Source: Marisa cornuarietis (Eukaryota; Mollusca; Gastropoda; Architaenioglossa; Ampullariidae). Taken from it: a stretch of 64,000 nucleotides of DNA. A program made the position numbers and the translations under genes. Where the stretch lies: positions 7,501,501 through 7,565,500 of the forward strand of contig SMMW01000585.1 of assembly GCA_004794655.1 (NCBI GenBank), in the 5' to 3' direction. This document shows positions 51,801 to 63,500 of the stretch, one piece after another. How positions within the stretch are numbered: position 1 is the first letter of the stretch; the number at the start of each line of letters is the position of its first letter. The notes under the pieces are model-generated. The model was not told the origin of the DNA, made no database searches, and saw only the letters and a program-made list of their open reading frames with translations.

Positions 51801-54800
51801 GTCTGGACGTTCCAGCACCCCACCGTCAACTTCTGCTTCGGCTTCAGTAAATCCACCATCGGGGTGCCAACTCCCTCTCTGGTTTGACTCTCGTTCGTCA
51901 TAAGTCCAGTTCCCTGGTATGTTTCATTACCTTTGCCATCCGTAACGAGTGCTCTAGTGTTGGTTTCTGTAATGTGCTTTTTTTTATGTGGTGGGGTTGT
52001 TAGCCCTACCACAACCTAATTTACCTCTAGGTGAGGTGTTCACCTTAGTCGCCTCTTACGACATGCCTGGCTGGACAGCAGGGACCCTATTCTTACAATG
52101 CTCGCTATACAAGCATACCTCGGGGTCCCACGGGGGGCTTAAATTATAGTGCTTGGAATATGAAAGAAACAATTTTTAAAAATGAACAAAATTTGCAGAG
52201 GTTGAATCTGATGGAATGATGTCAACTTATTTCATTCAGGGTTAGAGCACTACTGACAGAGGCCCAAGGTCTGATACCTGATGTTGAACATCCATTGCCA
52301 TGGTACCCACCAGTCTGTGTACCCCTTATGGAATTACCAGAAGGGAGCGAAAACACATATGACCACCTGAAGTCTGTCAGTTATGCCGAGCGATCCCGGA
52401 TTCCTCTTAAACACAGTGATCCTTCCATGCGCAAGGTAAAGATTATCATTTGATGATCCATTTGTAAAAAAGCTTGAAATTTAGTTGTCTAATATACCTA
52501 GCAATTTTTTTCTTTAGCAGTCTTTTTTACTAACTGACATAATTTTTCCCCCATTAATGAGGATTTCTACTCTGACTAGACTCTGCTGGAACATGTGAAT
52601 GGAGGATCTGTAACGGAAGAGGAAGTGGGACAAAGAATCCTGACAGCCATTAGGCAGGTGTGTTGTCTTCCAGGTTTATCTTTGACACTGATCCAGAAGA
52701 ATTAAGTAATTTAGTCAAATGTTTTCTACTAATCTTTCTTTCCATCTTTGAAAGATGTTGGTGGTCAGAAAGTGTATTTTATGTTCTGGATTTTTTTTTC
52801 CAACCCCCCTCAGATGATAGGACCTCAGTGGATGTTGTACAACCTGGCTGGTCTCTACTGGCGTGTTATAGGCAACAGCTACCATGGCATAGAGTGCCTT
52901 CGCCGAGCTCTGCACCTTAGTCCACCAGAGTTCCGTGATGTTCCACTTAACAACTTGGCTAACATCCTGTACCGTTGGGGCCGCATTGATGATGCCTTGG
53001 CTGTCATGAAGGATGCTGTAAATATCAGTGATGTTGAAGTAAGTACTACATCATTATTCTTCAGTGCTGTAATTAATGTTTGTTGACTTCATGGTAATGA
53101 TTAATGAGCTTGTTCACTACATAGGCTCTCTGTCCTACTTTTGTTGTCTTTGGTGCGCTCATCTCTTTTTTGACAAATGAAATGAGCAATTTATTGGATA
53201 TAAGCAAATTTCAACTCTGGCAGGCTTTTAGAAGGCTGTGTTTTAGGCTTGGTAACCATTGCTAAACAGTAAAAACATTTTAATTATACCATGAAATCTT
53301 CTAGTGAAATTTTGCTTTTATAAAAGATGAAAGTCACTTGCCTTACTTTAATCCTGTAGATTTTTTCATCCAAAATATTACACAAAATTCTGTAATTTAC
53401 TTAGATGTTCTCACTAGAGCAGCAACTGACACTTTAAGTTTCCATAAACATACTGAAATCACTCAGTGCTCTTTTCTCAGACTTACTAATTAGTCTTATG
53501 ACACATGCATCTATGCCTTGATCTTTTGGGCATTTATATGTATTTGCTTGTGCATATGTGAGAATGTATGTCTTTATATTGTCCTTTTAAAACCACAGAG
53601 AATATGAACTTTTTCAAACTGTTTACTGTTTGATTCTTCGCTGCATTAATTTTAATTTGCAAAAATCTTAACAGCTGTATTCGGTTTTGCTGGTCAAAAG
53701 AAAAGCACTCAGCCAAAATAGTAGCTAGAAGCAGCTTTCCTACACTAAGAGGTTATGGCCAAGAGAGAACCACAGCCTGGCTGGGTAAAACTTGAGATGT
53801 CTTAAAGGCTATATGTAACAGACATCTTTCTTTGACCATACCCAGCTGGCAAAACTGACCACTAGCACTGTGCTGCTATATGCTGGAACAGAATGTCAGT
53901 TCAAATGATTAAGAAAAATAAATGTCTATCTTCCATGTACACCATTGGTAATTTTGACTGCCCATTAAAACTTGCATGGGGCTTATAAGATGGCTTGGGT
54001 GGCATTTTGTTGTGACTTTCAAGAGGCATTGTCTGGATATCTAATTACAATAGAAGCACAGGGAGAAATATGAACTGTATTGACCAGTACCTAGATTCCT
54101 AGATTTTTGTGATGATGGTATTTTATTGTCACACTGTGAATAGAGCAGTTTTTTTTATTAAAGCTTCTTTGTTGATCACATTGTCTTCTTTCATTATGGT
54201 AGTTGAGCACATTTTCATATATTATTGTATTATCCTATATATTAGGTAATTAGACCTGTGGTTACAAGTATGGATTTTAAACTCATTATGTATTTAAATT
54301 TAAATGGCTGAAAAAAGTTTTTAAGTAAGGTATCCTTCTCTTACGTTTTCTCCAATTCACAGCCAGCATCAAACCTACTATATGCTCACCTGCTGTGGGC
54401 CAGTAGTAACCATACAGGAGCTGTATGGCATTATCGTCATGCCCTAGAAATACAACCTGACCTAAACGAAGCTTTTAGCACCTTGCGTGCCCTTCGCTGC
54501 TACTTGAAGTATCACCAGGCAGCCCAAAGTGCAGCTCCTGTGGAGACCCCTACGACACCCCTGGCCCCAAATTGTGGCCAAAAACCAGGTGGTGCCAGCA
54601 TGGGTGCAGGAGGCCAGGCTGACAGCAGGGTCATCTGTAAGACGGTCAGTGCAGCTTGGAGTTTTGTTGACTGTGTCTCCAGCAGAAATATATTTTACAG
54701 TAGAATGCTATTGTGTTTGATCATTTTAGTAAGATTTGATATGTGAAAGTCACAGTGCATGACTTCATTTGCATTGCAGTCTATATTTGACGTCTGGATA

Positions 54801-57800
54801 ACAAAATTCTCATTCTCGCCTGTAAAATAAGAAGTATTGTTTCACATTTTAAATATTGGAATAGTGCTATAGAAGGCACAAAGCAGATAAGAAAACATCT
54901 CAGAAAATTGTGATAAAACCTTTGAGTGAAAGTATACACACCTCCACAATGTTTCTGTCAGAATAAAGGAAATGGTCAGAAGGTCAGCACATATCCCTAA
55001 TGTTATCTCACTTTTGAAAGGAAGAGAAACTGACATAGCAAATATGAAAAATGACCAAATTTATTAATACCAGTGGGCAGTTATAACTTGGGAAGTGTTA
55101 CAGAAAAATAGATGCTAGTTACAAGATAAGGATAAGACAAGTGGTGTATCATAAAAAACACAAAAAAAATGCAATATTGCATTTAGACCACTCTTAAGAC
55201 ACACCTACAACCTCACACACCCATGTGCACACACAACTGATAATTCACCTGTGGGTGAGCAGATGGACTGCAGAGGGTACCTACAGTTTCATGTGCTTCT
55301 TACTTCTGCATAGAGGCATTGCATAACATTTACCTGATCTCCTGCTAGTATATATTTCGATATGGACAAAATGCTGTAAGCTTTTCTGACAATTTGCTGA
55401 TATAAAATGGAGTTTGTAGATGTCCATTTATTTTTTTTCCCACAGGAGAATGGGGAGGAAAAGTGCATTATTGAGACGCGAATTCACAATAAGGCGGGAA
55501 ACTGCAACGGCCAGTGTACTCAGACATGCACTATCACACCCATCAAACTAGACACCTGCACTGGCCTTGGAGCAGACATCAATCTGGATGGCTTGCAAGG
55601 TGTGTAATCCAACTATGTTTGCATCAGCCTCCAAAATGACAAGGCTAACGCATTGCTCTTTGTTAAAAGAATTCTGCTTTATAGCTATGAACCTGCAGAA
55701 TTTGTATTGGGTAGGGTGCACCAGGATTTATGTTTGTGTGGGGGTGTTTATGGCATGCATGTGTGCATAATAACAATGCATCTGTAGTACTTAGATATTT
55801 TCTACAAACTTGTTCACCCAGCATGCAGCATATTTCTTGGTCACTTCTAATTACAGTAAAACCTCCTCATTAAGACCTTCCTTATGACAGACTCCTCTTA
55901 GCTATGGCCCAAAACTTTTTCACAGATATATTTCACTATGTAAACATCATCTCTGTTATGACTACCTCCCCAACCTGACTTACGACCGACAGTTTGTGCT
56001 CCATTATGACTTTATCATAGAATAATGCATGTTAAACAAAAATTAAATACATTTTAAAATAAACTACTTCTGGTCAGCCATTTACCATATGATATCATTT
56101 TGAAAGAGACTGCTTATTTATTGCTGTGCTTTTTTTTTTTAAACTAGTACATGGTAGTTGGTTGTACTTCATTATGACCTTTTACAGAAACCATGTGTTT
56201 ATAAAAAATAAGATTCATGTAACCAGCTGTTTGTGCTTTATTGCGACTTTTTCAGCAACCATATTTAGAAAATGTATATAGTGCATTTTCTGAGAGTTTC
56301 TTTGTATACTATTTTATGTGCATTGATCTGTAGATCAGCAGATTCCTGATTGCTCTTACCTAGAGATAGTTCCCATATAAATCTTTAGGAAAACGCATCA
56401 CCTGTGGAATCAATAAGCTTTGGAAAAACATATCTTATACACATCTTGAGTACATGAAGGTGGAACCGGTAACTCACACTGCATGTATTTATTTTTTTTC
56501 TTTTCCTATTGACCCATAAAGAAACTGAACTCTAAACTGTGTTGTTTTTTTGCTGTCGTTTACTTACTTATTCCATGACATGCAAAACCTTAACTTCTGT
56601 CACATCTGCCCCTGTACAGGTATTTGAAGTCGTGGTTCTATGAACAAAAGTCGACTGGTAGATCCCTCTCAGTAACGACCTGATGTTGGTGGATTTTAGC
56701 AAGTCTTAATAGGGAAGTTTTACTGTACTAATGTTTGTATGTATCATCACTAAGACCTTCTGAATAGCAAATACTAATACTGTACTTTGAAAGTTTTGAG
56801 AATATTTTTTTGGTGTATGCATATTCTTAATTTAAAATCCACAGACAAACCAAGTAGAAGATTCTACAGAATTGGTTGCAATCCAAATGGTATTTCATTT
56901 TAGTATGTTCATTGGGTGACTGTCATTAATGTTTGTATGTGGAAATGAACTTTGTTTTGGTTGTTTTTTTTAAGCATCCAAAGAGATAACCTATTGAAAG
57001 AGTATTTTATATCACTGGGATAGCTCCTCGTTTTTAATGTAATAACCTCACATGCTTTTTAACTTGCTGAGGCGGTATACAAATCTAACTTAAATACATA
57101 AAATGTATGAGGATTGTGTAGATGATAAGATACTAATGGTGCTTTGGATTTGATGGGTAAATATATTATTATTATAAAATGAACTAAAAGGTGGCCTAGT
57201 TGCCAGACCAGCTGTGGTTTATTATTTGAGCCTGGATTTATCACAATATCTTAGGCAGGATAATTCAGTTCATATAATTATGTCCCCTGCCCGAATCCCA
57301 GACACTTAATCCTCAAAATGAAATTTCAACTCAAAAAATTATGAAGTGAATGAAAAATTTAATTGAAATTCAAATAATTATTTTAATGTAAACATGAAAA
57401 TATGTTTGACAATTAAAATAATACTTAATTTCAACATTTATAACATTAGTTAAAGTTCATGTGAGCTATTAAAGTCAATGTTTTTCAACATTAAGATATG
57501 AAAAGTGTTGTTAATCAGTATGACAGGTAAGCTAATGATCGACGGTGCAGAAGACGATCCATTGCCTCATATCGCTGTACAATGTTGCTAATTCTCATGG
57601 CCAATTCAGCGGACTTCTTCTTTGGACGTTTCTCTGTGCCGGCGCATGACTGTAGAACAGATGCCTTGTGTAGCTGACAATCCTTACGTAGACCATCAAG
57701 GAATGTCCACATTGTTGGATGGTGACAGGAGAAGAGAGATTGGAGGGCGTGATGCCAACCCTCCACAGCGTAGTATCGCCTAGAGGGTAGATCGCTAATT

Positions 57801-60544
57801 GTGAACCCAGCGCACTTAGCCCGGATAATAGTGGTTGTTTTCCTTGCAGCAGACGGGCCGTCAGTGCCGAGTGAAGAAAGCAGACGATGGGGCGGTCTGC
57901 TCCTGGTCAGTATGGCCTTGGAACTGGCTGGTTATGTTAGGGAGTCCACCTAGTATCGCCTAGAGGGTAGATCGCTAATTGTAACCCAGCGCAACCCAGT
58001 CTTACCAGAGTTACCCAGAGTTACCACGCGACACATTTCTCTTACGGTTATAATATTTCAATTTCACAAAATAGCAGTTTTTAGTGTTGTGTCGCGATTT
58101 GGGGATTAAGTGTCTGGGGATTAAGTGTCGGGGATTAAGTGTCCGGGGATTAAGTGTCCGGTCACCCCCTGCCCCCTCTAGTACTCAGTATAATGACGAT
58201 GACCCACTCAGTCATGATTTCAGGTCTAAAACACATGAAATTACATTAAAATTATACAATTTATGCAATTTTCAACTGGCATACCAGCTAAAAATGAAAC
58301 TTATTTCAAGACATTGAAATTGTGTTAACCATTTCACAGCCCTCTAGTCCTCCATTATAACTATGCAAATTTGTTCTCTGCTTGTTCTACAGCACAATTT
58401 AACTTTAAAAAAAAACTATTTTCATCATGAAATACTTAAAATTTAAAGTGAACTTAAAGCTTATTCATCACCGATTGGCTTCAGTATTTTCATTTCATTG
58501 GCTGACACTGATAAATGTTAACAGAATGGAGGTATTTCGTCAATTATTCAGCGCATGCGCGTTACGTACTAGTCGGTGGTTGAAGTGGAAGCTGGCGTTG
58601 AGTCTTTCAGCTGCTTCTGCTGAGGTGCATGAACGTGAAGAAGAAAGGGTGTAAAAGATCACTTTTGTCTTATAAATTACCACAACAGTAATTTTTAAAA
58701 AGGCAGGAGAAAAGTTAATATTATATGCTTTCCAGAAGGTAAATGTCTAAAAACTCGAGAGATGAAACTCATGGTTATGTTGTATGCAGTACAAAGAATT
58801 AAAGAGCTTTGTGTTGACAGCAAACAACAGCATGCGGCCGACATTTCGTATTAGGATTTTCACATAAATGACCCACGTTTACTCAGCTAGATCCCAATAT
58901 TACATCATGGGTATAAAAATGAGAACACACAAGCATCACCGCGACCAGCAAAACAACTGCCTACAGTGTCCACATGAACTTCTTTGCCAAGCTTGGAAAA
59001 AAGGGATGTAAAAGATGTGTGTTGCAGCGACAGGGGTTTATTCCGAAATAACTGTGGGGAGGGAACAAAACATATATTAATAAATGTATTAATAATAAAT
59101 ATCCATTAAACTGTTGCACATTTAATATTATTTTGTTACAGAAACCGACCTTGACGAAATACTCTCATTTTTTGGTCCATCTTTTTGTTTTGTCAGCTGT
59201 GGATGAAAGTCTTTATTTTATTTATTTACTTTTTTTTTTTTTGGTGTTAGATCATTTGTGCTATTATTTTCCATATCATTAACATACCTTGCTATCTCTT
59301 CATGGTTTCATGGCTTTAAAGGTATTATAATGTTACTTTTGCTCTTTTTCATTACTGTCTTTTCAGCTTATTATTAACTGGTTCATAGTTCAAGTATGAG
59401 ATGGCGCTAATTACCTTGGAATGTTTGAACATATGTCACAAAATATTTTTAAAAAATAAACTAAAAAAATGTAGCAGGGCAAAAGAAACTTGCAAGAAAT
59501 GTATAAAATAATCAGAAATTAATTTTTCCTTCGTCTGTCCATCCTGAAAGTGCATGTTTTAGAGTAAATCCCAAATGAATGAGATATGTCTAATGGACAT
59601 TTTCAAAAAGCCTTAAGTACAGGGTAGTAAAGTCTATGTTATCCTCTGGTGATCTAGTCTAGAAGATGAAAACCAACTATAATATTGCATTTAATAGGTA
59701 CCAGCCTTGGAGTTTAGAGCTTCATCTTTGAATTGCTGACTCCTACAATTTTCACACAGACACAGAAAGGAGGGTGGTGATGGGAAATTTCTGAACTCCC
59801 TGTCAAAGTCATTTCTTTTACGATCTTGTGGAGCTGGTGTTTGGAAGTGCCTCAGCTAGCATAATTAATTTTTTTCTGTCAGGTTTCATGTCTGTAATAT
59901 TGTGGTAAACAATTTAGTCTGTCACACACATATATACTACACAGATAAGATGCATCCACAGAGTGTAAGCCACCAACACAGAAAAATGAGTGCAGAAAGG
60001 TGCATGTGCTATTGATTTTGCAAGTAGGAACAACAAGTTTTCATCATATTTTCTGTTTTAACAGGGGGAAACCAGTGTGGCCAAAAAGGGCAGCAGTTTT
60101 CACCTGATCAGGAAGAGCTACTTTGTAAGTGACAATCGCAAAGAAGGTTTGACCCATACATTTTCCCATGTCCATTTATATGTTTCATTGTTGGGTAAAC
60201 AGACAGCTGAATGGTCAGAAAACTGACACTTGAGGCTTGCGACACACACACACACACACTAGCTAGTTCAGTACCTGTGTGGTGTGGTCTGCTTCTTTCA
60301 TTGTGCCAGCTAATGAAAGGATACATACTAACCTTCCAGAGGGTAACAATTATTAATCATACATCTTGACTGTAATCATGATTGTAAGTCTTGACTTGAA
60401 TGATGACTGTATATGTCTTGACTATAACAGTGACTATGTCTTACAGTCAGTGGAGATTTCACTGGTAAGCTGGATGAAGTGAGCGAATACTATGAGAAGA
60501 AAGGCTTGTGTCAGGGGGAGGAGTGCAGTCAGCTGCGTGTTCAG
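42864..60544 (+). CDS. TTC17: Tetratricopeptide repeat protein 17, N-terminal ~874 residues (open at right edge)
   Basis: TTC17 is a secretory-leader TPR protein which, with CATIP, acts in actin organisation and ciliogenesis. Coding exons: 42864-42977, 43723-43867, 44333-44447, 44876-44987, 45710-45826, 46157-46266, 46382-46529, 47024-47163, 47579-47745, 47976-48103, 48438-48548, 48774-48895, 52240-52435, 52580-52657, 52814-53038, 54363-54644, 55446-55599, 60065-60124 and 60447-60544, all phase-compatible. A signal peptide (VVVFVLLKLLLEQC) precedes THWIVTEDGRLQSQ, the family's near-invariant start. Further matches are RRPYDLVAFMRQEE, EDRDSGLEQ, the first TPR block (SWILYNMAAFYWRIKGEP, DVALISLANILHRA), a coiled-coil (LQKTLKELKDYQKKHD) and a second TPR block (WMLYNLAGLYWRVIGNS, DVPLNNLANILYRWG). 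Intron 2 uses a GC donor (AG|GCAAGT). The C-terminal TPRs (about 250 residues in human) are not found by 64000. Confidence 0.95.
45289..45545 (-). mobile_element. Diverged SINE copy in TTC17 intron 4
   Basis: On the minus strand it has gccagtttgagactg (B-box region), caacccagcagacagcaatgg, gagaggggaaggagataagc and a final acatttacctt, in the same order as in the plus-strand SINE at 36185-36445. It is more diverged; borders are approximate. Confidence 0.55.
48936..52136 (-). mobile_element. Nearly full-length RTE-like LINE in TTC17 intron 12
   Basis: GCTTAAAT flanks both sides (48928-48935, 52137-52144), so the 3.2-kb insertion is complete. On the minus strand it starts ccccccgtgggaccccgagg and ends in ATTG repeats. 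The ORF (about 52012 to 48942) has an APE endonuclease (VGCWNVQTLYQTGRL, VSEVRW, NQIDHVIINRRWR, ASDHTLV) and a reverse transcriptase (WRGITFLSITSKVFSKI, QAGFRPGRSC, GVKQGCILSPFLF, FADDIALLSH), then a C-terminal RRRRWRWIGHVL block. Damage is light: one frameshift near 51600-51710 and two in-frame TGA codons (50702-50700 and near 49473). Motif A reads FIALGKAFDS where the family has an aspartate (FIDFEKAFDS-like), so the catalytic Asp is lost. It lies antisense to TTC17. Confidence 0.93.
53039..54362. other. TTC17 intron 15
   Basis: AT-rich intron between the exons ending 53038 and starting 54363. No repeats or RNA genes recognised. Confidence 0.6.
55854..56725. mobile_element. pogo/Tc1-mariner-like MITE in TTC17 intron 17
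   Basis: The left end CAGTAAAACCTCCTCATTAAG and right end GTTTTACTG with cttaatagggaa just inside are inverted copies, and TA flanks both (55852-55853, 56726-56727). The 872-bp inside has no transposase and contains repeated (a/c)ttatgacttt words. The CAGT(A)AAACCTC terminus and TA duplication fit the pogo/Tigger branch. Confidence 0.8.
56845..56889 (+). CDS. TTC17: Possible 45-bp cassette exon of TTC17
   Basis: It has an acceptor (tttaaaatccacag), 45 bases open in the TTC17 frame (phase 1 in, phase 1 out; KPSRRFYRIGCNPN) and a weak donor (gtattt). Skipping or including it leaves the reading frame intact. It lies 120 bp after a MITE and has no clear counterpart in human TTC17, so it may be a lineage-specific or false exon. 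Confidence 0.3.
57515..57850 (-). pseudogene. MULE (Mutator-like) transposase C-terminal fragment
   Basis: The minus-strand protein begins RRYYAVEGWHHALQSLF and continues HHPTMWTFLDGLRKDCQLHK, the typical C-terminal motif of animal MULE transposases found with FLYWCH-type zinc fingers (NNAVEGWHxxxQ, then HPNIWxFIxxL). It stays open to a stop at 57515. The catalytic DDE part is missing, and the sequence upstream is scrambled by a local duplication. Confidence 0.75.
57771..57993. repeat. Pair of ~43-bp direct repeats, 180 bp apart
   Basis: 57771-57814 and 57951-57993 are identical except for one base (both start tagtatcgcctagagggtag). The second copy is followed by further short echoes (aacccag, ttaccagagttacccagag). 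It is a duplication of part of the MULE fragment. Confidence 0.85.
58101..58160. repeat. Short tandem repeat, four units of 14-15 bp
   Basis: Four head-to-tail copies of GGGGATTAAGTGTC(C/T), almost perfect, ending at ccggtcaccccc. Too short to be called a minisatellite with confidence; copy number may vary between individuals. Confidence 0.85.
58460..58660 (+). promoter_or_regulatory. Promoter-like patch in TTC17 intron
   Basis: Two inverted CCAAT boxes (cgattggctt near 58471, cattggctga near 58495) are followed about 45 bases later by a perfect NRF-1-type palindrome GCGCATGCGC at 58551-58560, then a CpG-containing stretch with an ATG-initiated frame (58529) ending at 58654. This is the usual layout of a TATA-less animal promoter. 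No downstream gene could be joined, so it might serve an alternative TTC17 transcript or come from a transposon. Confidence 0.35.
60242..60259. repeat. CA dinucleotide microsatellite
   Basis: Nine perfect CA units in the intron between the last two TTC17 exons seen. Confidence 0.9.
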
Positions 60545-63500
60545 GTCAGCTCCTTATTTGTTTAGTAGGATGCTCATGGTCAGTTTTCATTAAAGCTTAT
60601 TTTTCATTGTATAATATGCTTCTGTTGGGCTTTCATTATAGCTTAACCAACACCTCATAATTATGCTTATGGTGGGCTTTCATTTTAGAAGCATAGACTT
60701 TATTATTTAATCTAAACTTTTCTCTAGTGAAATTTTACTATTATAAAACTTGTTGTAAGAAGGTAATTGGCATTAAGATGTTCAAGAGGAGTGGGTGATC
60801 AGAGGTGGCGGGGGAGGGGACTGCATGTTTATACAAATAATTTCAATGCCAGTGTATCATTACAGTCTGAATTGCCTTTACATGCAGGTACCACCCAAAC
60901 CAACTTTTCTTGTATTTTTAGGTGATTAATAGCTACTTCTGCTTTGCTTTGGGAAATGATGACATTATAAAGATATGATTATTTGTCGCATTGCAATTAT
61001 GTTAAACAGTTTTTGAGATCTATGGAAATTGTCATCATTGTTTTTGTTATGTTGCCTAGTATCCAACTGTCTAAATAGTAACTGACTTCAAAACACCCAA
61101 ACATGGAGCTGGTCTTCCATGTCAGATAATAGTGTGTGGCATGACATTGTCCTTGGTGTATAAATGATTAAAGAAATAGAACAGATATGAAAAATACAGA
61201 TTTGTATTAGAACCAAAATCTTCAGGTTTTAATTTACTTTGTTGTCTGACCTTAAAAAATATGTAGATTTTGATATAGTCTAAGGCACATTCAGACATCA
61301 TGCCCTAGAGCAAAATTTTGTTCATTGCTTATACATTGATCACTGCTGCTTGTTTTCTGTCAGTATTGGCTCAAATCACACTGTTCTTTCTTTACATAAT
61401 TCATTTGTTAATACTGTAAATTATTTATGAAATAAACATTGCAAATGTGAGAATAGAAAATGCACAACTTAGTCAAATATTTGTGGGATTTCCAGTTATC
61501 ATCATCATGACAGGTTAGGAGAAGAAAAAAATATCATACATGCAGTGACAGCTCACATTTAGCTAAGAAGTGAATGCTACTGATATGCAAAGCTAGTCAA
61601 AAGTTAGGATGGTCTTGTTTAGGTAGCAAGAAAATGTACGTCATTGTTTTCATAACACTTAAAACAGAACTTACATAGATGATCACAGACCCAGAGTCTT
61701 GAGTGCCAGCAATGCTGATGACTGTCAAGAAATTAATGTAGATTTTTCACCCAAATATGTTGCCACCCTCATAAAAATATGTGTATATAATCAGTACGAA
61801 TCACATCACCATTTTTGCAGTTCTAAAAGTTTGTATTGAGAAGGACAAAGAATCATTTAAGTGTTATTGATTTTGGTTTTGTTTGTGGGTTTTTTTCCCC
61901 ATCCACCCATTCCTTGTAGCCTTTTGCCCCTCACATGTTTACTGAAAACAAGCTCAGAAACAAACAACAGAAACTTCTTGGAGACGGTAGATTCTTCTTG
62001 ACAAAATGATAGATAATGGGAACTGGAGAGTTTTGTTCTGCACAAATATGTGCAGGGCTTTGCAAGTTTTTCTTTGGTGGAGGGCTGGGGGGTTTCCATA
62101 TTTGTTAACACTCCAGAATAATGCTTCCATTTACTTTGGAATAAAAGTAATAAAGCTAATGATAATATAAAATGGCAGTATGCATCCATATTATTATTAT
62201 TATTATGTAATATTAACAGAAAATAAAAAAGGAAATCTTAGTGTGAAAGTAAGGTTTTTTAATTTTAAAAGGGAAAGACTAGTGAGCTACTTTTATGTTT
62301 TAGAAAGGCTGTTGGCACTAACTTTGCTCATTATGCAGTGGTTTTGCTGACTTGTACAGTGCCTGCTGCCCATGAAGACTCATTCGGGGCTGGTGGCACA
62401 CGTCATTACTCCACCCAAACTCTTTATGCGTCCTGTGGCTCTCCATGCCACGCACTGTATGGTAGGCGATCAGTTCCCCATACAGATCCTTCTTGCTTGC
62501 TAGCTTGCCTGCTGCATCAGAGTCGAGCATGACCATGAGCTGGCCTGGCACAATTTATCATTATCAGACAAAAGCAAGGCTTGAGCTGCCTGCAAATATG
62601 GAACTCTAAACAGATGCATATGTACTGTTCTTGAGATGATCTGAATGTTAGTTTGACAGAGTGTGGGTGGTTTGGCCAGGGATTGCAGGTACTATGACAG
62701 GAAAGCAGACACAAATGTAGTGATGATTGCTCCAGGCTTGCTCAGAGCAAACTGAGTTTGTTTTTTTAGCTTTTTTAAATTAATTTGCATTTTTTTGTTT
62801 AGTTGCAACTTTTCAACATTGTTGTTATGTAACAGCTTAATTTATTTTCAGCAGTTTTTTTATTTTCACATATTTACTTTTGCAGAGCTGGTATAAGTGC
62901 ACAATTTTCTGTAACCAGCAAGCTAGCCAAAGTACATTTGTGGTTCTTGTTCAGATTTCAGTCTGTATTAACAGCTGTAGGTAGAGATATTGCTCGGTGA
63001 TTTAATGTGAACAGCAGTAATGTTGTTGGGGTGGGAGAAGGTTGCCTTTGTTGTTTATTCTATGTATTTTTCCACATATGCTTTGGATATTTGTGTAACT
63101 GTTTTTACATTTATGGATTCTTCCTTCTTTTTTTTCTTTTTGAGAAATGAAAATATTCTCATACCTTTTTCTTTCACTTGAAGGGGTTCCAGAAACTCTT
63201 AACTAAAACTTTCTAATACTTTTCTTCTGGCTAGCCTTCACTGGGTTCACTTTTGAGCACTACTTTGAGTCCATTTTCACCACCCTCATTAGTTTCAGTC
63301 CTAGAACCATTGAAGAGGAGTGCTTGGAGAAAAATAACTGTTGTGAAATTAACACTTTGGTTTTCATAATTCTAAAATGCCAGCTGATAGGAAAAGTTCA
63401 AGCAGTTGATGGTTTGTGCAAGACCAGCTGAAGATAACCATTTCAGATTTTTGACTGGATAGCCATTAATTGGTACATCAAACAGTATCCTCGAGAAGAT

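Noticed and set aside
57771..57993. Direct repeats considered as a target-site duplication of an insertion
   Set aside because: They are 43 bp long and the 136 bp between them is not a recognisable element; a local duplication explains them better.
62318..62551. 77-codon minus-strand frame in a GC-richer patch of the last intron
   Set aside because: No TTC17 similarity, no other recognised domain and no suitable splice sites in frame.
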